A DNA stretch of 64,000 nt from CAYVBE01 sp964572825 (GTDB taxonomy: Bacteria; Planctomycetota; Brocadiia; SM23-32): positions 1 to 64,000 of the forward strand of contig CAZNGS010000015.1 in assembly GCA_964572825.1 (NCBI GenBank), written 5' to 3'. The notes under the pieces are model-generated. The model was not told the DNA's origin, did not search any database, and worked only from the letters and a program-made list of their open reading frames with translations. Shown piece after piece: positions 25,655 through 35,500 of this stretch (its first letter is position 1; each line of letters starts with the position of its first letter). A program made the position numbers and the translations under genes.

Positions 25655-28071
25655 TCGGGCGGGCATCGGCGAAGTACTTTTTGATTTTCGCTCTCACGCT
25701 GTGCGCTGCCGGGACCGACGCAGCGGAGGTGCGCCACGTCTATCCGCCGGGTTACGAGGGCGAGAAGAGCGAGAGCCCGCGTTTCTCGACGCTCGAAGGT
25801 GCGATCCGGGGCAGCGACAGCGCCTGGGGTACGCCCGACCAGATCAAGCCGGGTTCGACGATCGTCATCCACGGCGGCACGCTCAAGGCGGACCGGTATT
25901 CGTACCGGGATAAACATGGTTTGCACTACTTTGGCACTTACTTCCCCGCGGCCGTCTCGCGGCATCTGCGGTGGAGTGGCGGCGACCTGCCGGAGCCCCT
26001 CACGATCCGGGCGGCCGGCGACGGGGAGGTCGTCCTGGACGGCGAGCGGGGCGGCATCCCCTGCCCGAAGCTCACACTGCGGGATTGCGCCTTCCAAGAT
26101 GTCCAGGTGGGCCTCTGGGCGAACAACCGGTCCTGCGAGAACTACGTTATCGAGGACTGCACCTTCATCGGCCGCGAGGGGCGAACAACCAACGGCGTCA
26201 CGCTGGCCGGGCGCGGCCACGCGCTGGATGGTAATACCTTCCAGAAGGTGGATGATGATACCATCACCTACCAGGAATACAGGCCGCTGCCGGAACTGGT
26301 CGGAAGGGCGGCACACGACGAAGGCTTCCCGCCGCAGGACCCGGACGACACGCGCGAGCAGACCATCGCCCGCGAGCTGCACCGGGACCCGCCGACGCTG
26401 CACTGCCTGGGTTTCGCGTGGCGCATCGAGGGCGATGCGAACCGCAACGCGGGGGTGGAGGTCCAATATCGCCGGCAAGGCGAGAACGAATGGCGCGAGG
26501 CGCTGCCGCTGTTCCGCCCGGACTTCTCCGCACAGGAACACGGGCCCCGCGACGAGCCGGTGAAGGCATATTTCAGGACTAAGGCCCGCGTCTTCAGCGG
26601 CAGCATCGTGAACCTGCAGCCCGGCACCGCCTACGAGTGCCGCTTCACCATGACCGACCCGGACGGAGTTGAGGGCGAATCCACCCGGACCGTCCCCGCC
26701 AGCACCAGAGCGGAACCCGCGCTGCCGGTCGGCGGGCGCGAGATCCACGTTTATCCCGAAAACTACTCGGGCGACAAGGCGACGCCGAATGCGGCGAATC
26801 TGGAAGCCGCATTCATCGGCCCCGACGCCGTGGAGGCCGGGGACGTGGTGCTGATGCACGCCGGCACCTACAGGCCGGACCGGCGGGGCTACGGCAACGA
26901 GGGCGGACACCTCTCCGTCGGTGGCTACCAGATCCGCGCCGAGGGTGCGCCGGACAACTACGTGGCGATAAAGGCCGCGGGCGACGGCGAGGTCGTCATA
27001 GACGCCGGGGGCGCGGAGCACGTGCTCGACGTGCGCTTCAGCCGCTACCTGCGCCTCGAAGGGCTGACCCTCCGCAACGCCGAGATCGGCGTCAAGTGTA
27101 CCTCCACCAGCACGGAGTGCCAAGCCGTCGTCGCTCCGCGGGGATTCATGCTGAAAGGCTGCCGCGTCGAGGACACCTTCATCGGCCTCTGGGGCCTGGG
27201 ACCGCGCGCGGCGGAGTTCCTCATCCTGGACAACACCTTCGTCGCCCGGGAGTGGAAGGGCGAATACGACAGCAAATGGGACCACCTCTACTCCGAGGCC
27301 GGCATAGACCTGAACGGCAAGGGGCACGTGGTCGGCCACAACCGCATCGCGAACTTCTGGGACGGCATCAACTTCTACGGCAAGGCGGTCGCCGTGGACT
27401 TCTTCGGCAATCAGGTCGAGGGCCAGAAGGACAACAGCTTCGGCAACGGAGCCAGCGGCGAGAGCCGGAACGTGCGCGTCTGGGGGAACTCCTTCGGCGG
27501 CGGGGGCCCCTGCCTGCACGTGCACCCCAGCGGCGGGCCGCTGGTGATGTTCCGCAACCGCGTGGGCGGCGGTGGTTTCTTCAAGCTGCAATTCGGCCGG
27601 ACGAACGGAATCCGGTACTACCACAACTATCACGATCTGGGCTGGTCACGGGTCGGCGGAATCAAGCGCGTGACCGGCAGGCTCGATCTGCGCAATAACG
27701 TGTGGAAAGGCGGCGTCTGCCAACTCGCAACGCTCTCCACCAAGACACGCGTGGACTACAACGCCTGGCAGAAGCCGAAGAAGGAGGACGCCTGGCAGTA
27801 TAAAACCCCGCAGGGCGCCGGCACCTTCGATACGGCCGAGGCCCTGAGCGAAGCGATCGGCTGGTGCGAGCATGCGGTCGTGGTAGAAGACCTGCGCGCC
27901 GTTCTCCGCGGACCCGCGCCCGCCGTGGGCTCGCCGCTGATAGACGCCGGCGTGCGCCTGCCCAACATCAATGACAACTTCAACGGCGAAGCCCCGGACA
28001 TCGGCATGTTGGAATATGGCAAAGCCCCACCGCACTACGGGCCGAGGGTCTCCGAAGAGGGCGGTGGATAG
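25651..28071 (+). CDS. Secreted parallel beta-helix protein, fused helix-Fn3-helix form (family copy A)
   Basis: An 806-residue exported protein. A signal peptide (FLIFALTLCAAGTDAAEV) leads directly into a partial beta-helix (about 26-210, with HVYPPGYEGEK, IVIHGGTLKADRYSYRD and IRAAGDGEVVLDG). The Fn3-like domain then starts at PPTLHCLGFAW (about 248), followed by a complete second helix (HVYPENYSGDK, LMHAGTYRPDR, AAGDGEVVIDAG) and the family tail LPNINDNFNGEAPDIG ending in PHYGPR. Other family members place the Fn3 domain first, so this gene looks like a truncated copy fused to a full copy lacking its leader. It may bind or cleave an extracellular polysaccharide; no catalytic motif was assigned. 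Starts with ATGA overlap. Confidence 0.78.
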   Translation: MIGRASAKYFLIFALTLCAAGTDAAEVRHVYPPGYEGEKSESPRFSTLEGAIRGSDSAWGTPDQIKPGSTIVIHGGTLKADRYSYRDKHGLHYFGTYFPAAVSRHLRWSGGDLPEPLTIRAAGDGEVVLDGERGGIPCPKLTLRDCAFQDVQVGLWANNRSCENYVIEDCTFIGREGRTTNGVTLAGRGHALDGNTFQKVDDDTITYQEYRPLPELVGRAAHDEGFPPQDPDDTREQTIARELHRDPPTLHCLGFAWRIEGDANRNAGVEVQYRRQGENEWREALPLFRPDFSAQEHGPRDEPVKAYFRTKARVFSGSIVNLQPGTAYECRFTMTDPDGVEGESTRTVPASTRAEPALPVGGREIHVYPENYSGDKATPNAANLEAAFIGPDAVEAGDVVLMHAGTYRPDRRGYGNEGGHLSVGGYQIRAEGAPDNYVAIKAAGDGEVVIDAGGAEHVLDVRFSRYLRLEGLTLRNAEIGVKCTSTSTECQAVVAPRGFMLKGCRVEDTFIGLWGLGPRAAEFLILDNTFVAREWKGEYDSKWDHLYSEAGIDLNGKGHVVGHNRIANFWDGINFYGKAVAVDFFGNQVEGQKDNSFGNGASGESRNVRVWGNSFGGGGPCLHVHPSGGPLVMFRNRVGGGGFFKLQFGRTNGIRYYHNYHDLGWSRVGGIKRVTGRLDLRNNVWKGGVCQLATLSTKTRVDYNAWQKPKKEDAWQYKTPQGAGTFDTAEALSEAIGWCEHAVVVEDLRAVLRGPAPAVGSPLIDAGVRLPNINDNFNGEAPDIGMLEYGKAPPHYGPRVSEEGGG

Positions 28072-28072
28072 C

Positions 28073-30397
28073 GTGAAGATATCTGTGACATTCGGTTTTC
28101 TGCTGTTCGCGCTTGGCGCCGGGCTCGTCCGCGCCGAGGACGCCATTACGCCGGGGGAACTGACGGTTGATCCGCCCACGCTGATCTGTCTGGGGTTCCA
28201 CTGGCCCATCGAAGGCGATGATGACGGAGACGGCGCCTGTGAGCTGCGGTTCCGGAAGGCCGGGGCCGGTGAGTGGCGGCGGGGGTTGGACATGTGGCGC
28301 ACTAACGGCGAAAGGTGCGGCGACCCGAAGTGGACGCCTCCGGCCTGGGAGACACCCAACGCCTTCGGGGGCAGCATCTTCGACCTGGAGCCGGATACCG
28401 AATACGAGGTGCGGCTGGAGTTGAAAGACCCGGACGGGGTGCGCGGCGACCCCGTGCGGACGGTCGCCGTGCGCACCCGGCCGGAACCCGTGCCGGTCTC
28501 CGGCGGCCGCGTGTTCGAGGTGCATCCCGGGGACGTGGAACGGGTGCCGGTCCACCAGATGGCGGAGACGGTGCCCGTCAGACCTGTGCCGGAGGTCACC
28601 GGCGAGACGCTGCACGTTTTTCCGAAGGATGCCGACCGTGGGCGGATGGGCGAGTTTGAGAACGCCCGGCGCGGACTCCTGCACGCCTTTTACGGCTACA
28701 CCGCCTACTGCGACTGGATGTGGGACCCCGACCGAGTGGAGCCGGGCGACACCATCGTGGTCCACGCCGGCGAATACAGGAGCAACCGGTGCCGCTACCG
28801 CGAGAAGGCCGGCTACAGCCTCTGGTTCCACGGCACGCACTTCCTGGCCGAGTCCGGAACGCCCCAACGGCCCATCGTGATCGAGGCCGCTGGTGACGGG
28901 CCGGTTGTCTTCGACGGCGTCGGCTGCGACACGCTCTTCGACGTCACGCACGCGGATAACCTGGTCTTCCGGGGAATCACCTTCCGCAGCTGCCGCATCG
29001 CCATCAAGGCCGGGGACGCGAGCCGCGGTGCGCGCGGGTTGCGGCTGATTGACTGCTCCTTTGAGGACGTGGACCTGTCCCTCCTGGCCGGCAACCCCCG
29101 ATGCACGGACTACCAGATCGCCGGCAACACCGTGGAGGGCCGGCCGTCCGACCTGCTGGACCGCGAGGCCGTGGTCGGCTATCGCGACCTGCTCATTCCC
29201 GGCGAGGTCCGCCCTGGCGATATCGTGAAGTTGCACGCCGGGACCTACAGCGTGCGGCTCCCGGACGATCCCGGGAACGGTCGCTGGATCCACGGCACCC
29301 ACGCCTTCACGCAGAGCGGCACTCCGACTGAACCCATCGTCCTCACGGCGGCCGGCGACGGGCCGGTGATCATAGATGGGGGCGGCTGCGACACGCTGTT
29401 CGACGTGCGCGCGGCGGATAACATCTACGTGGAGGGCATTACCTTCCGCAACGCCAAGATCGCCGTGAAGGCCGGCGTTCAGTTCCTGGGCGGCACGCGC
29501 GGACTCACCGTCAGGGGCTGCGAGTTCGAGGACGTAGGATACGGCGTGATGGGCACCAGCGGACGTTGCCGCGACTTCTACATCGCCGACAACCGCATGC
29601 GCTGCCGGCAGGTGAATCGGATCAAGGACGCAGGCAACAATCAGACGTTTGACCGCGAGTTCGGCTACGGCGTGAACGTACTGGGCACGGGCCACGTGGT
29701 CTGCTACAACGAGATTGACGGCTTCTGGGACAACCTGAACGTGACCACCAACGGCCACGGCGACCCGAAGTTCGGCCGCCCCGCCATCAGCATTGATTTC
29801 TACAACAACGTGGTCGGTCAGAGCGGCGACAACAGCGGCGAGGCGGACGGCAGCGTGCGCAACGTGCGCTTCATGCGCAACAGGTGCAGCTTCTCCTGCC
29901 AGCCGCTCTGGGGCGGCCCGGTCTATTTCATCCGCAATCTGGGGCAGGCGTGGAAGTTCGCGACGCACCCTTCGGGAGCGGTGGTCTATCACAGCCGGCT
30001 CGGGTCGCTGGCGGCGCGCGGCGGCAAGCACGAGTTCGTCAACAACCTGGTGGAGTGGAGTTGGAAACCGATGCTGTTCAACCTTGACGTGGACTCCGCC
30101 CCCGGGCGGATTGACGGGAACGCCTACCGGCTCCTGCGGAGGGGCAAGGTGGAGCGCCCGGAGAAGTGGCGGCTCGCCACGCCGCAAGGCGAGATAGTGG
30201 AGGAGGATTTTGACGCCTTCCGCCGGGCGGCCGATGTCGAGAGGCGCGGTTTCACCTTCGAGACGCACGGGGACGAGGCGCTCGCGGACCGCGCCGTCCT
30301 GCTGCCGAACGTGAACGATGACTTTGCAGGTGACGGTCCGGACGTCGGCCCGCACGAGCGGGGTCGCCAGGAGCCGCACTACGGTCCGCGTCAGTGA
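28073..30397 (+). CDS. Secreted parallel beta-helix protein with internal module duplication (family copy B)
   Basis: A 774-residue exported protein with signal peptide (FGFLLFALGAGLVRAED). The Fn3-like domain starts at PPTLICLGFHW (about 34). Two helix modules follow, each with a HAGxY, HGTHxFxxSGTP, IxxAAGDGPVxxDG and GCDTLFDV set (first AAGDGPV about residue 273, second about 427), so a ~155-residue unit has duplicated. The tail is LPNVNDDFAGDGPDVG with PHYGPR at the end. It starts at GTG 28073, one base after the previous stop. Binding or processing of an extracellular glycan is inferred from the fold and neighbours, not from catalytic residues. Confidence 0.8.
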   Translation: MKISVTFGFLLFALGAGLVRAEDAITPGELTVDPPTLICLGFHWPIEGDDDGDGACELRFRKAGAGEWRRGLDMWRTNGERCGDPKWTPPAWETPNAFGGSIFDLEPDTEYEVRLELKDPDGVRGDPVRTVAVRTRPEPVPVSGGRVFEVHPGDVERVPVHQMAETVPVRPVPEVTGETLHVFPKDADRGRMGEFENARRGLLHAFYGYTAYCDWMWDPDRVEPGDTIVVHAGEYRSNRCRYREKAGYSLWFHGTHFLAESGTPQRPIVIEAAGDGPVVFDGVGCDTLFDVTHADNLVFRGITFRSCRIAIKAGDASRGARGLRLIDCSFEDVDLSLLAGNPRCTDYQIAGNTVEGRPSDLLDREAVVGYRDLLIPGEVRPGDIVKLHAGTYSVRLPDDPGNGRWIHGTHAFTQSGTPTEPIVLTAAGDGPVIIDGGGCDTLFDVRAADNIYVEGITFRNAKIAVKAGVQFLGGTRGLTVRGCEFEDVGYGVMGTSGRCRDFYIADNRMRCRQVNRIKDAGNNQTFDREFGYGVNVLGTGHVVCYNEIDGFWDNLNVTTNGHGDPKFGRPAISIDFYNNVVGQSGDNSGEADGSVRNVRFMRNRCSFSCQPLWGGPVYFIRNLGQAWKFATHPSGAVVYHSRLGSLAARGGKHEFVNNLVEWSWKPMLFNLDVDSAPGRIDGNAYRLLRRGKVERPEKWRLATPQGEIVEEDFDAFRRAADVERRGFTFETHGDEALADRAVLLPNVNDDFAGDGPDVGPHERGRQEPHYGPRQ

Positions 30398-30407
30398 GGA
30401 GAGGACG

Positions 30408-31295
30408 ATGAGAAACATCGAGGACATCCGCCGGATGATCGAGAAGCAGGACATCGCGCCGCGGGACCGCTACGACCTGCCGGCGTCGGAGAAGCGCTTC
30501 CCCGACGGGGCGCACTACCGCAACGAGATATCGGGCATCGGCTCTGTGGAGGCACTGGAGGAACTGATCGACGAGAAGGAAAAGCGCGGAGTCTCCATCC
30601 ATCGCATCATCATGGGCGGGGGGAACAAGCGGACGCAGGATCAGCTCGATGAGATAGTGCAGGTAGCCCACGAGGAAAAGCTCGAGATCGTGATGGACCC
30701 CGGGCCCAAATCGATTACGGACATCGGCCGCCATGCAGAGACCCCCTTCGGGAAATGGGGCGGCTGGCGGCTGCGGGGGGCGGACAACGTGACCTACCTG
30801 GTGCAGTCCATCCTGCGCTGCTACGACGCCGGCCTGCGGGCGTTCCTGCTCTACGACGAGGGCGCGCTCTACCTGCTGGCGAAGATGCGCGCCTCCGGCG
30901 ACATCCCGGACGACATCATCTTCAAGGTCTCCTACACCGCCGGCTACCGGAGCCCCGCCGGGGCCAAGCTGCTGGAGGAGATCGGCGCCGACAGCTTCAA
31001 CCCGGTCACGGACCTGGAGCTGCCCATGCTGGCCGCCGTTCGCCAGACGGTGGACATCCCCATGGACATCGTCATCTTCGGCTGGGAGACCCTGGGCAAC
31101 TTCTCCCGTGTCAACCAGTCACCGGAGATCATCCGCGTCTCGGCGCCCTGCTACCTGAAGCAGGAGCTGCACGGCCAGCCGCGGCAGAAGGTTCGCTACT
31201 GCGAGATAATCCGCGAGATGATTGACGCCGCTTATCCGGAACTGACGGTTTCCGACCAGGGTCCGGCAGACCTGCACCTTCCTTTACCCAGGTGA
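30408..31295 (+). CDS. Peptidase U32-like TIM-barrel protein
   Basis: A 295-residue cytoplasmic protein. Segments such as IHRIIMGGGNKRTQDQL, LEIVMDPGPKSITDIG, FKVSYTAGYRSPAGAKLL and ADSFNPVTDLELPMLAAVR are barrel strands like those in U32-type proteins found next to sugar-utilisation genes in environmental genomes. Canonical U32 proteases carry a further C-terminal domain not seen here, and protease activity is unproven even in the family, so the role is open; an aldolase-like or isomerase-like barrel is possible. ATG 30408 has GAGGAGAGGAC directly upstream; it follows the beta-helix gene by 10 bp. Confidence 0.55.
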   Translation: MRNIEDIRRMIEKQDIAPRDRYDLPASEKRFPDGAHYRNEISGIGSVEALEELIDEKEKRGVSIHRIIMGGGNKRTQDQLDEIVQVAHEEKLEIVMDPGPKSITDIGRHAETPFGKWGGWRLRGADNVTYLVQSILRCYDAGLRAFLLYDEGALYLLAKMRASGDIPDDIIFKVSYTAGYRSPAGAKLLEEIGADSFNPVTDLELPMLAAVRQTVDIPMDIVIFGWETLGNFSRVNQSPEIIRVSAPCYLKQELHGQPRQKVRYCEIIREMIDAAYPELTVSDQGPADLHLPLPR

Positions 31296-31314
31296 GGGCT
31301 GCAAGGAGGAGATA

Positions 31315-32001
31315 GTGACGGAGCACAAAGATCAGCCGGAACGTGTTGAATGGCAGGACGTGCCACCGGTAAAACTGGTCTGTTGGGACATCGTGGAGCA
31401 TCGATACGTTAACACCCACGGCAAAGAGAAGACCGCGACCGTGCTGCGGGTGCTCGGCGACAACGACGCCGTGGGCTACTATCGGGGCGGCGCCGACGAG
31501 GGGGAACTGCGCCTGGCAGTGCCCCTGCTGGGGGACCATGACCTGCTGGACCATGACAGTATGTACAGCCGATTTGTGCAAAGCAGGCTTCCATCCGCTC
31601 CGGCGCGCGCGTGGGACATCGCCTGTTGGGACATGCACGCCCGCATGCTCGAGGCACCGCTGTGGCACTTCTGGCAGCAGAAGAGGGACCGCGTAATGCT
31701 CTACGGGGATGTCCGCTGGGACTGGTTCCAGGACGTGCAGGAGTTTGCAGACTGCGTGGGGCACCGCGTGCACGAGGAAGGCATGCATGCCGTCAAGCTC
31801 CACCTGCCCGGCACCTGGGGCAAGACCTTCGCCGGGGAGGAACCGGCCGGGCTGGAGGTGACGCTCGCCTGCCTGAGGGCCGCCCGCGAGGCCGCGGGCG
31901 ACGAGGCGATCCTGGCATACGATCCGTTCAACCCCGAGTGCTTTCCGTTCGAGGAAAACCTGCGGGTGGTGGACACGCTGCAGGAGTGCGGCTACGAATA
32001 G
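31315..32001 (+). pseudogene. Enolase-superfamily dehydratase copy 3, N-terminal part, ending at an in-frame amber codon
   Basis: The capping domain and first barrel strands are intact: the general base motif K161-x-H163 (VKLHLPG) and a likely first metal ligand in YDPFN. Translation then meets TAG at 31999-32001 in the sequence GYE-stop-HEGGIPE. The equivalent segment in copies 1 and 2 is (F/Y)-x-WYES, so TAG replaces the Trp codon TGG by one G-to-A change, and the next residue has changed from Tyr to His. The rest of the enzyme continues in the same frame to 32487. It starts at GTG 31315 with AAGGAGGAGA upstream. As it stands it would give a 228-residue protein lacking two metal ligands. 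Confidence 0.8.
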
Positions 32002-32487
32002 CACGAGGGCGGCATACCGGAGCTGCCGGAGGAGAAGTGGCGCGAGCGCTACGTGGAGCTTTGCGAGTACGCCGACCTGCGCATCGAGGCCGAGGGCGGT
32101 TGGGAGCCGGGCTACGAGCCGACCGAGGAGGAGCGCGCCGAGTGGGACCTGAACATGGTTGAACGCGACCTCCGCTGGGCCGAGGCCGGCGCGGCTGACC
32201 AGTTCCATTACGACATGCACGAGTCCGGCCGGGGAATCACCGAGGGCCTGCGCCTGATCGAGACATTCCGGGCACGCCCTGAGCTCGACATCCGGCTGAA
32301 CTTCCACTGGCACTGGCAGCCTCACCAGCACCTGGCCTTTGGCGTCGAGGCGGGGCTCTGGCCCTACCTGGAGTGCAGCACCCAGCGGAAGGTCCCCGGC
32401 AACACCGAAGAAGGCCATCTTCTGCCACCCGATTGGATCGGGGTGTACGATCTGGACGCGGAACAGGTGGGCAGACCTCGTAACTGA
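32002..32487 (+). pseudogene. Enolase-superfamily dehydratase copy 3, C-terminal part after the amber codon
   Basis: This stretch is open, has the same codon use as its neighbours and encodes the missing half of copy 3: HEGGIPELPEEKW (second metal ligand), ADLRIEAEGGWEPG (third ligand region), YDMHESG (C-terminal acid/base dyad, aligning with DLHTGH and EIHTGG of copies 1 and 2), and LNFHWHWQPHQHLAFG. No independent ribosome site was seen close to the first internal ATG candidates, so the piece is probably not made alone. With read-through the full protein would be 390 residues, the normal family length. The open frame suggests a recent mutation. Confidence 0.75.
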
Positions 32488-32545
32488 GTTCCGCGACGGA
32501 TGCTCGGTTTTGACAACCAGAACATTGTGAGCGAAGAGTAGACTC

Positions 32546-35500
32546 ATGGACCGCCTGAAAGAGCTGTTTGAGGATCCACCCCGCCGCTACCGCACCATGC
32601 CCCAATGGTCATGGAACACGGAGCTGACCGAGGAGCGCCTGACCGAGCAACTGGAGCAGTTCGCCGACCAGCAGGTCGGCGGCCTCTTCCCTCACGCCCG
32701 GCCCGGCCTGACCACGGCCTACCTCTCGGACCGCTGGTTCGAACTCTGGGCCCACGCCTGCCGCGAGGCCCGGCGCCTGGGCCTCGAGATGCACATCTAC
32801 GACGAGTTCACCTGCCCCGGCGGCGAGGCGGGCGGACACGTGGTGGCCGAGCACCCTCACCTGGTGCAGCAGACGCTTGCCGTGAAGACTGTCCGCCATC
32901 CGGCGGATGTGCCCAACGGCGCGATTGCCTACGTGTGCGAAACGGAGGAGGGCGGGCCGCCCCGGCGCCTTGAAGATGCTGACGTCGCGCGCGAGGCCGC
33001 GCGGGAGCGGCCGGTGTATGCCGTTCGGCTCCACACGCCCTCCGTTTCGGTCGAAGGGGCCGGCCTGCCCGGGCCCGACCTGACCAAGCGCCAGACCACC
33101 GACGCCTTCCTGGCCTGCACGCACGATCGTTACGCCGAATGGGGCCGGGACTGGTTCGGCGACACCACCCGCCTGGTGTTCTGCGACGAGCCGCAACTGC
33201 TGGGCTCGGGCGGGGTGCCGTTCTCCGCCCATCTGGAGCGGCAGTTCCGCCTGGAGCACGGGTATGAACTGCGCGACCGGATCGTCGATCTCTATTTCAC
33301 CATGGAAGGTTCCAGCGAGGTCCGCCACGATTACTGGCAGACCGTCAGTCGCCTGTTCAACCAGAACTTCATGCGCCCCATCCACGATTGGTGTGCCGAG
33401 CACGGCCTGGAGTTTACCGGACATCTCATCGAGAGCTGGCCGTCCCCGCGCCGGTCGCCGGACGACATGGCTTCCTTGCGGTGGATGCAGGCGCCCGGCG
33501 TGGACCTGCTCGGGTTTCAGTTCGAGCCATCCACTCCCGAGGAGAACAAGTCGTACCTGCTGATCCTGAAAGAGCTCAGCAGCGTCGTCAACCAGCTCGG
33601 ACGGACCTGGGCGCTGGCAGAATCCTGCGGCGGCGCCGGCTACGGGGCGGCGTTCGATGTCTTCAAGCCTCTCGAGGATTACCTCCTGGCCCTGGGTGTG
33701 AACGTAATGGATCCGCACCTGGCCCACGTCAGCCTGGCGGGACGGCGCAAATACGACTGGCCGCACACGATTTCCGACCACAGTCCGTGGTGGCCCTATT
33801 ACCACCTGCAGGCCCAACATGTGAACCGCGCCAACGCCGTGCTCGCCCAGGGGCGCGAGCACAACCGTGTGCTTCTTCTTCACCCTGTAACCACCGGCTG
33901 GATGCATTGGCGACCCGGGCGTGGCCGGCGCGATACGCGGGATCGGGAACTCACGGAAGTGGCAGAAAGCCAGTTGGAGACGGTCCTGGCGCTGTACTCC
34001 GCGCAGGTGGACTTCGACCTGGGTGACGAGTTCATCATGGAGGAGTTCGGGGATGTCGAGGACGACCGGCTGGTTGTCGGTGAGCGCTCCTACAAGCTGG
34101 TCATCGTCCCCGGGAGTATGCAGACAATCCGCCCGGAAACCCTTGATCTACTGCGGGCATACATGCAAGGTGGAGGCGCCGCGATGGTCGTCGGGGACGG
34201 ACCGGAGCGCTTGAACGCGCGGCTATCGGACGCCCCGTCGGCTTTGCAGAACGAATTCCCGGGCCAATGGCGTTCGCTCCAAAGCGTCCGGCAACTGGTT
34301 GAGGCGGTCCGGGCGGAGGTGCCGCCGCGGCTGAGTAGGCCGGACGGGGAGTCGTTGCCCCGAAGCCTTTGCTGGCGCCGGGCCGTGACGGACGAAGGGC
34401 AGACCCTGCTCTATCTCTGCAATCCATGGCCGGAACCCATCATCACCGAGGTCCGCGTGGAGGGCGGGTCGGTCGTCGAGTTCGACACGGCCTCCGCCGG
34501 GACCCGCGTGCTGGACGTCCACCAGGACGGCGACCACGTCGTTCTGTCCCTGGATCTGCATCCCCGGGGCCATGCGCTCTGGGTGGTGACCGATGAGAAC
34601 CTGATCCCCGCGGAGCCGGCCTCCGAGCCCCGGCGCACGTCGGTGGACGTCCACCCGGCCGGCATAGAGCGCCTGAGTCCCAATGCGCTCTACCTGGACT
34701 ACTGCGACCTGGAGGCCGATGGTCGCCGCCTGGAGGACGTCAACACCGTCGTCGCGGACGATGCCAACTGGCGCATGCAGGGCTTCGAGGACAGCGTGAC
34801 GGGCAGCAAACAGTTCAAGCGAAACAACATTGACCGGCCCATACCCCCGGACAGCGACCTGACGGTGCGGTATCACTTCGTCGTGGACGAAGAGGTCGCG
34901 GGCCAACCCGGCCTGCGGCTGGGGGTGGAGCGACTCTACCTCTACGAGGCGGAATTGAACGGGCAGCCCATCGACCAGTGCGCCGCCGAGAGGTGGTTCG
35001 ACCCCGAGGCCCGAGCCGTTCCCGTGGAATCGCTGGTGCGGCCGGGGGAAAACGTCCTTACCCTCAGGGCAGAGCCGTTCCACGTGCTGTGCGAGATCAT
35101 GCCGGTTTACCTGCTGGGCGAATTCTCCCTGGAGCCGACCGAGCGCGGATTCAGGGCGGTTGCCCCCCGGGAACTGGAGCACGGCGATTGGACCCGCCAG
35201 GGCATGCCCTTCTACCACCGAAAGGTGCGCTACCGCTACGGCTTCCAGGCCGACGCGCCGTGCGACGGGCTCGACCTGGAGCTTGGAGACTGGGCCGGCG
35301 CAGTGGCCGACGTATCGCTGGACGGCGAATCGGCGGGCGTCATACTCCATCCGCCGTATTCGTTGCGGATGGACCGATCGATTTCCGCCGGACGGCACGA
35401 ACTGGCCGTGGACGTGGTCGGGAACATGCGGAACTTCATGGGGCCGCACTTCGTGGACGGGTTGCCGGGCATATGGAGCTACCGGCCGGCTCCGGCCCAC

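Noticed and set aside
25609..30454. Two very long minus-strand open frames (674 and 824 codons) opposite beta-helix copies A and B
   Set aside because: They mirror the repetitive Gly/Asp/Val-rich + strand coding sequence; no domain is recognisable and they are rich in Val/Ala/Arg/Pro/His as expected for antisense shadows.
31315..32487. Possible pyrrolysine insertion at the TAG codon
   Set aside because: TAG terminates other genes here, no pyl genes or PYLIS-like structure was seen, and the codon replaces Trp (TGG), one base away.
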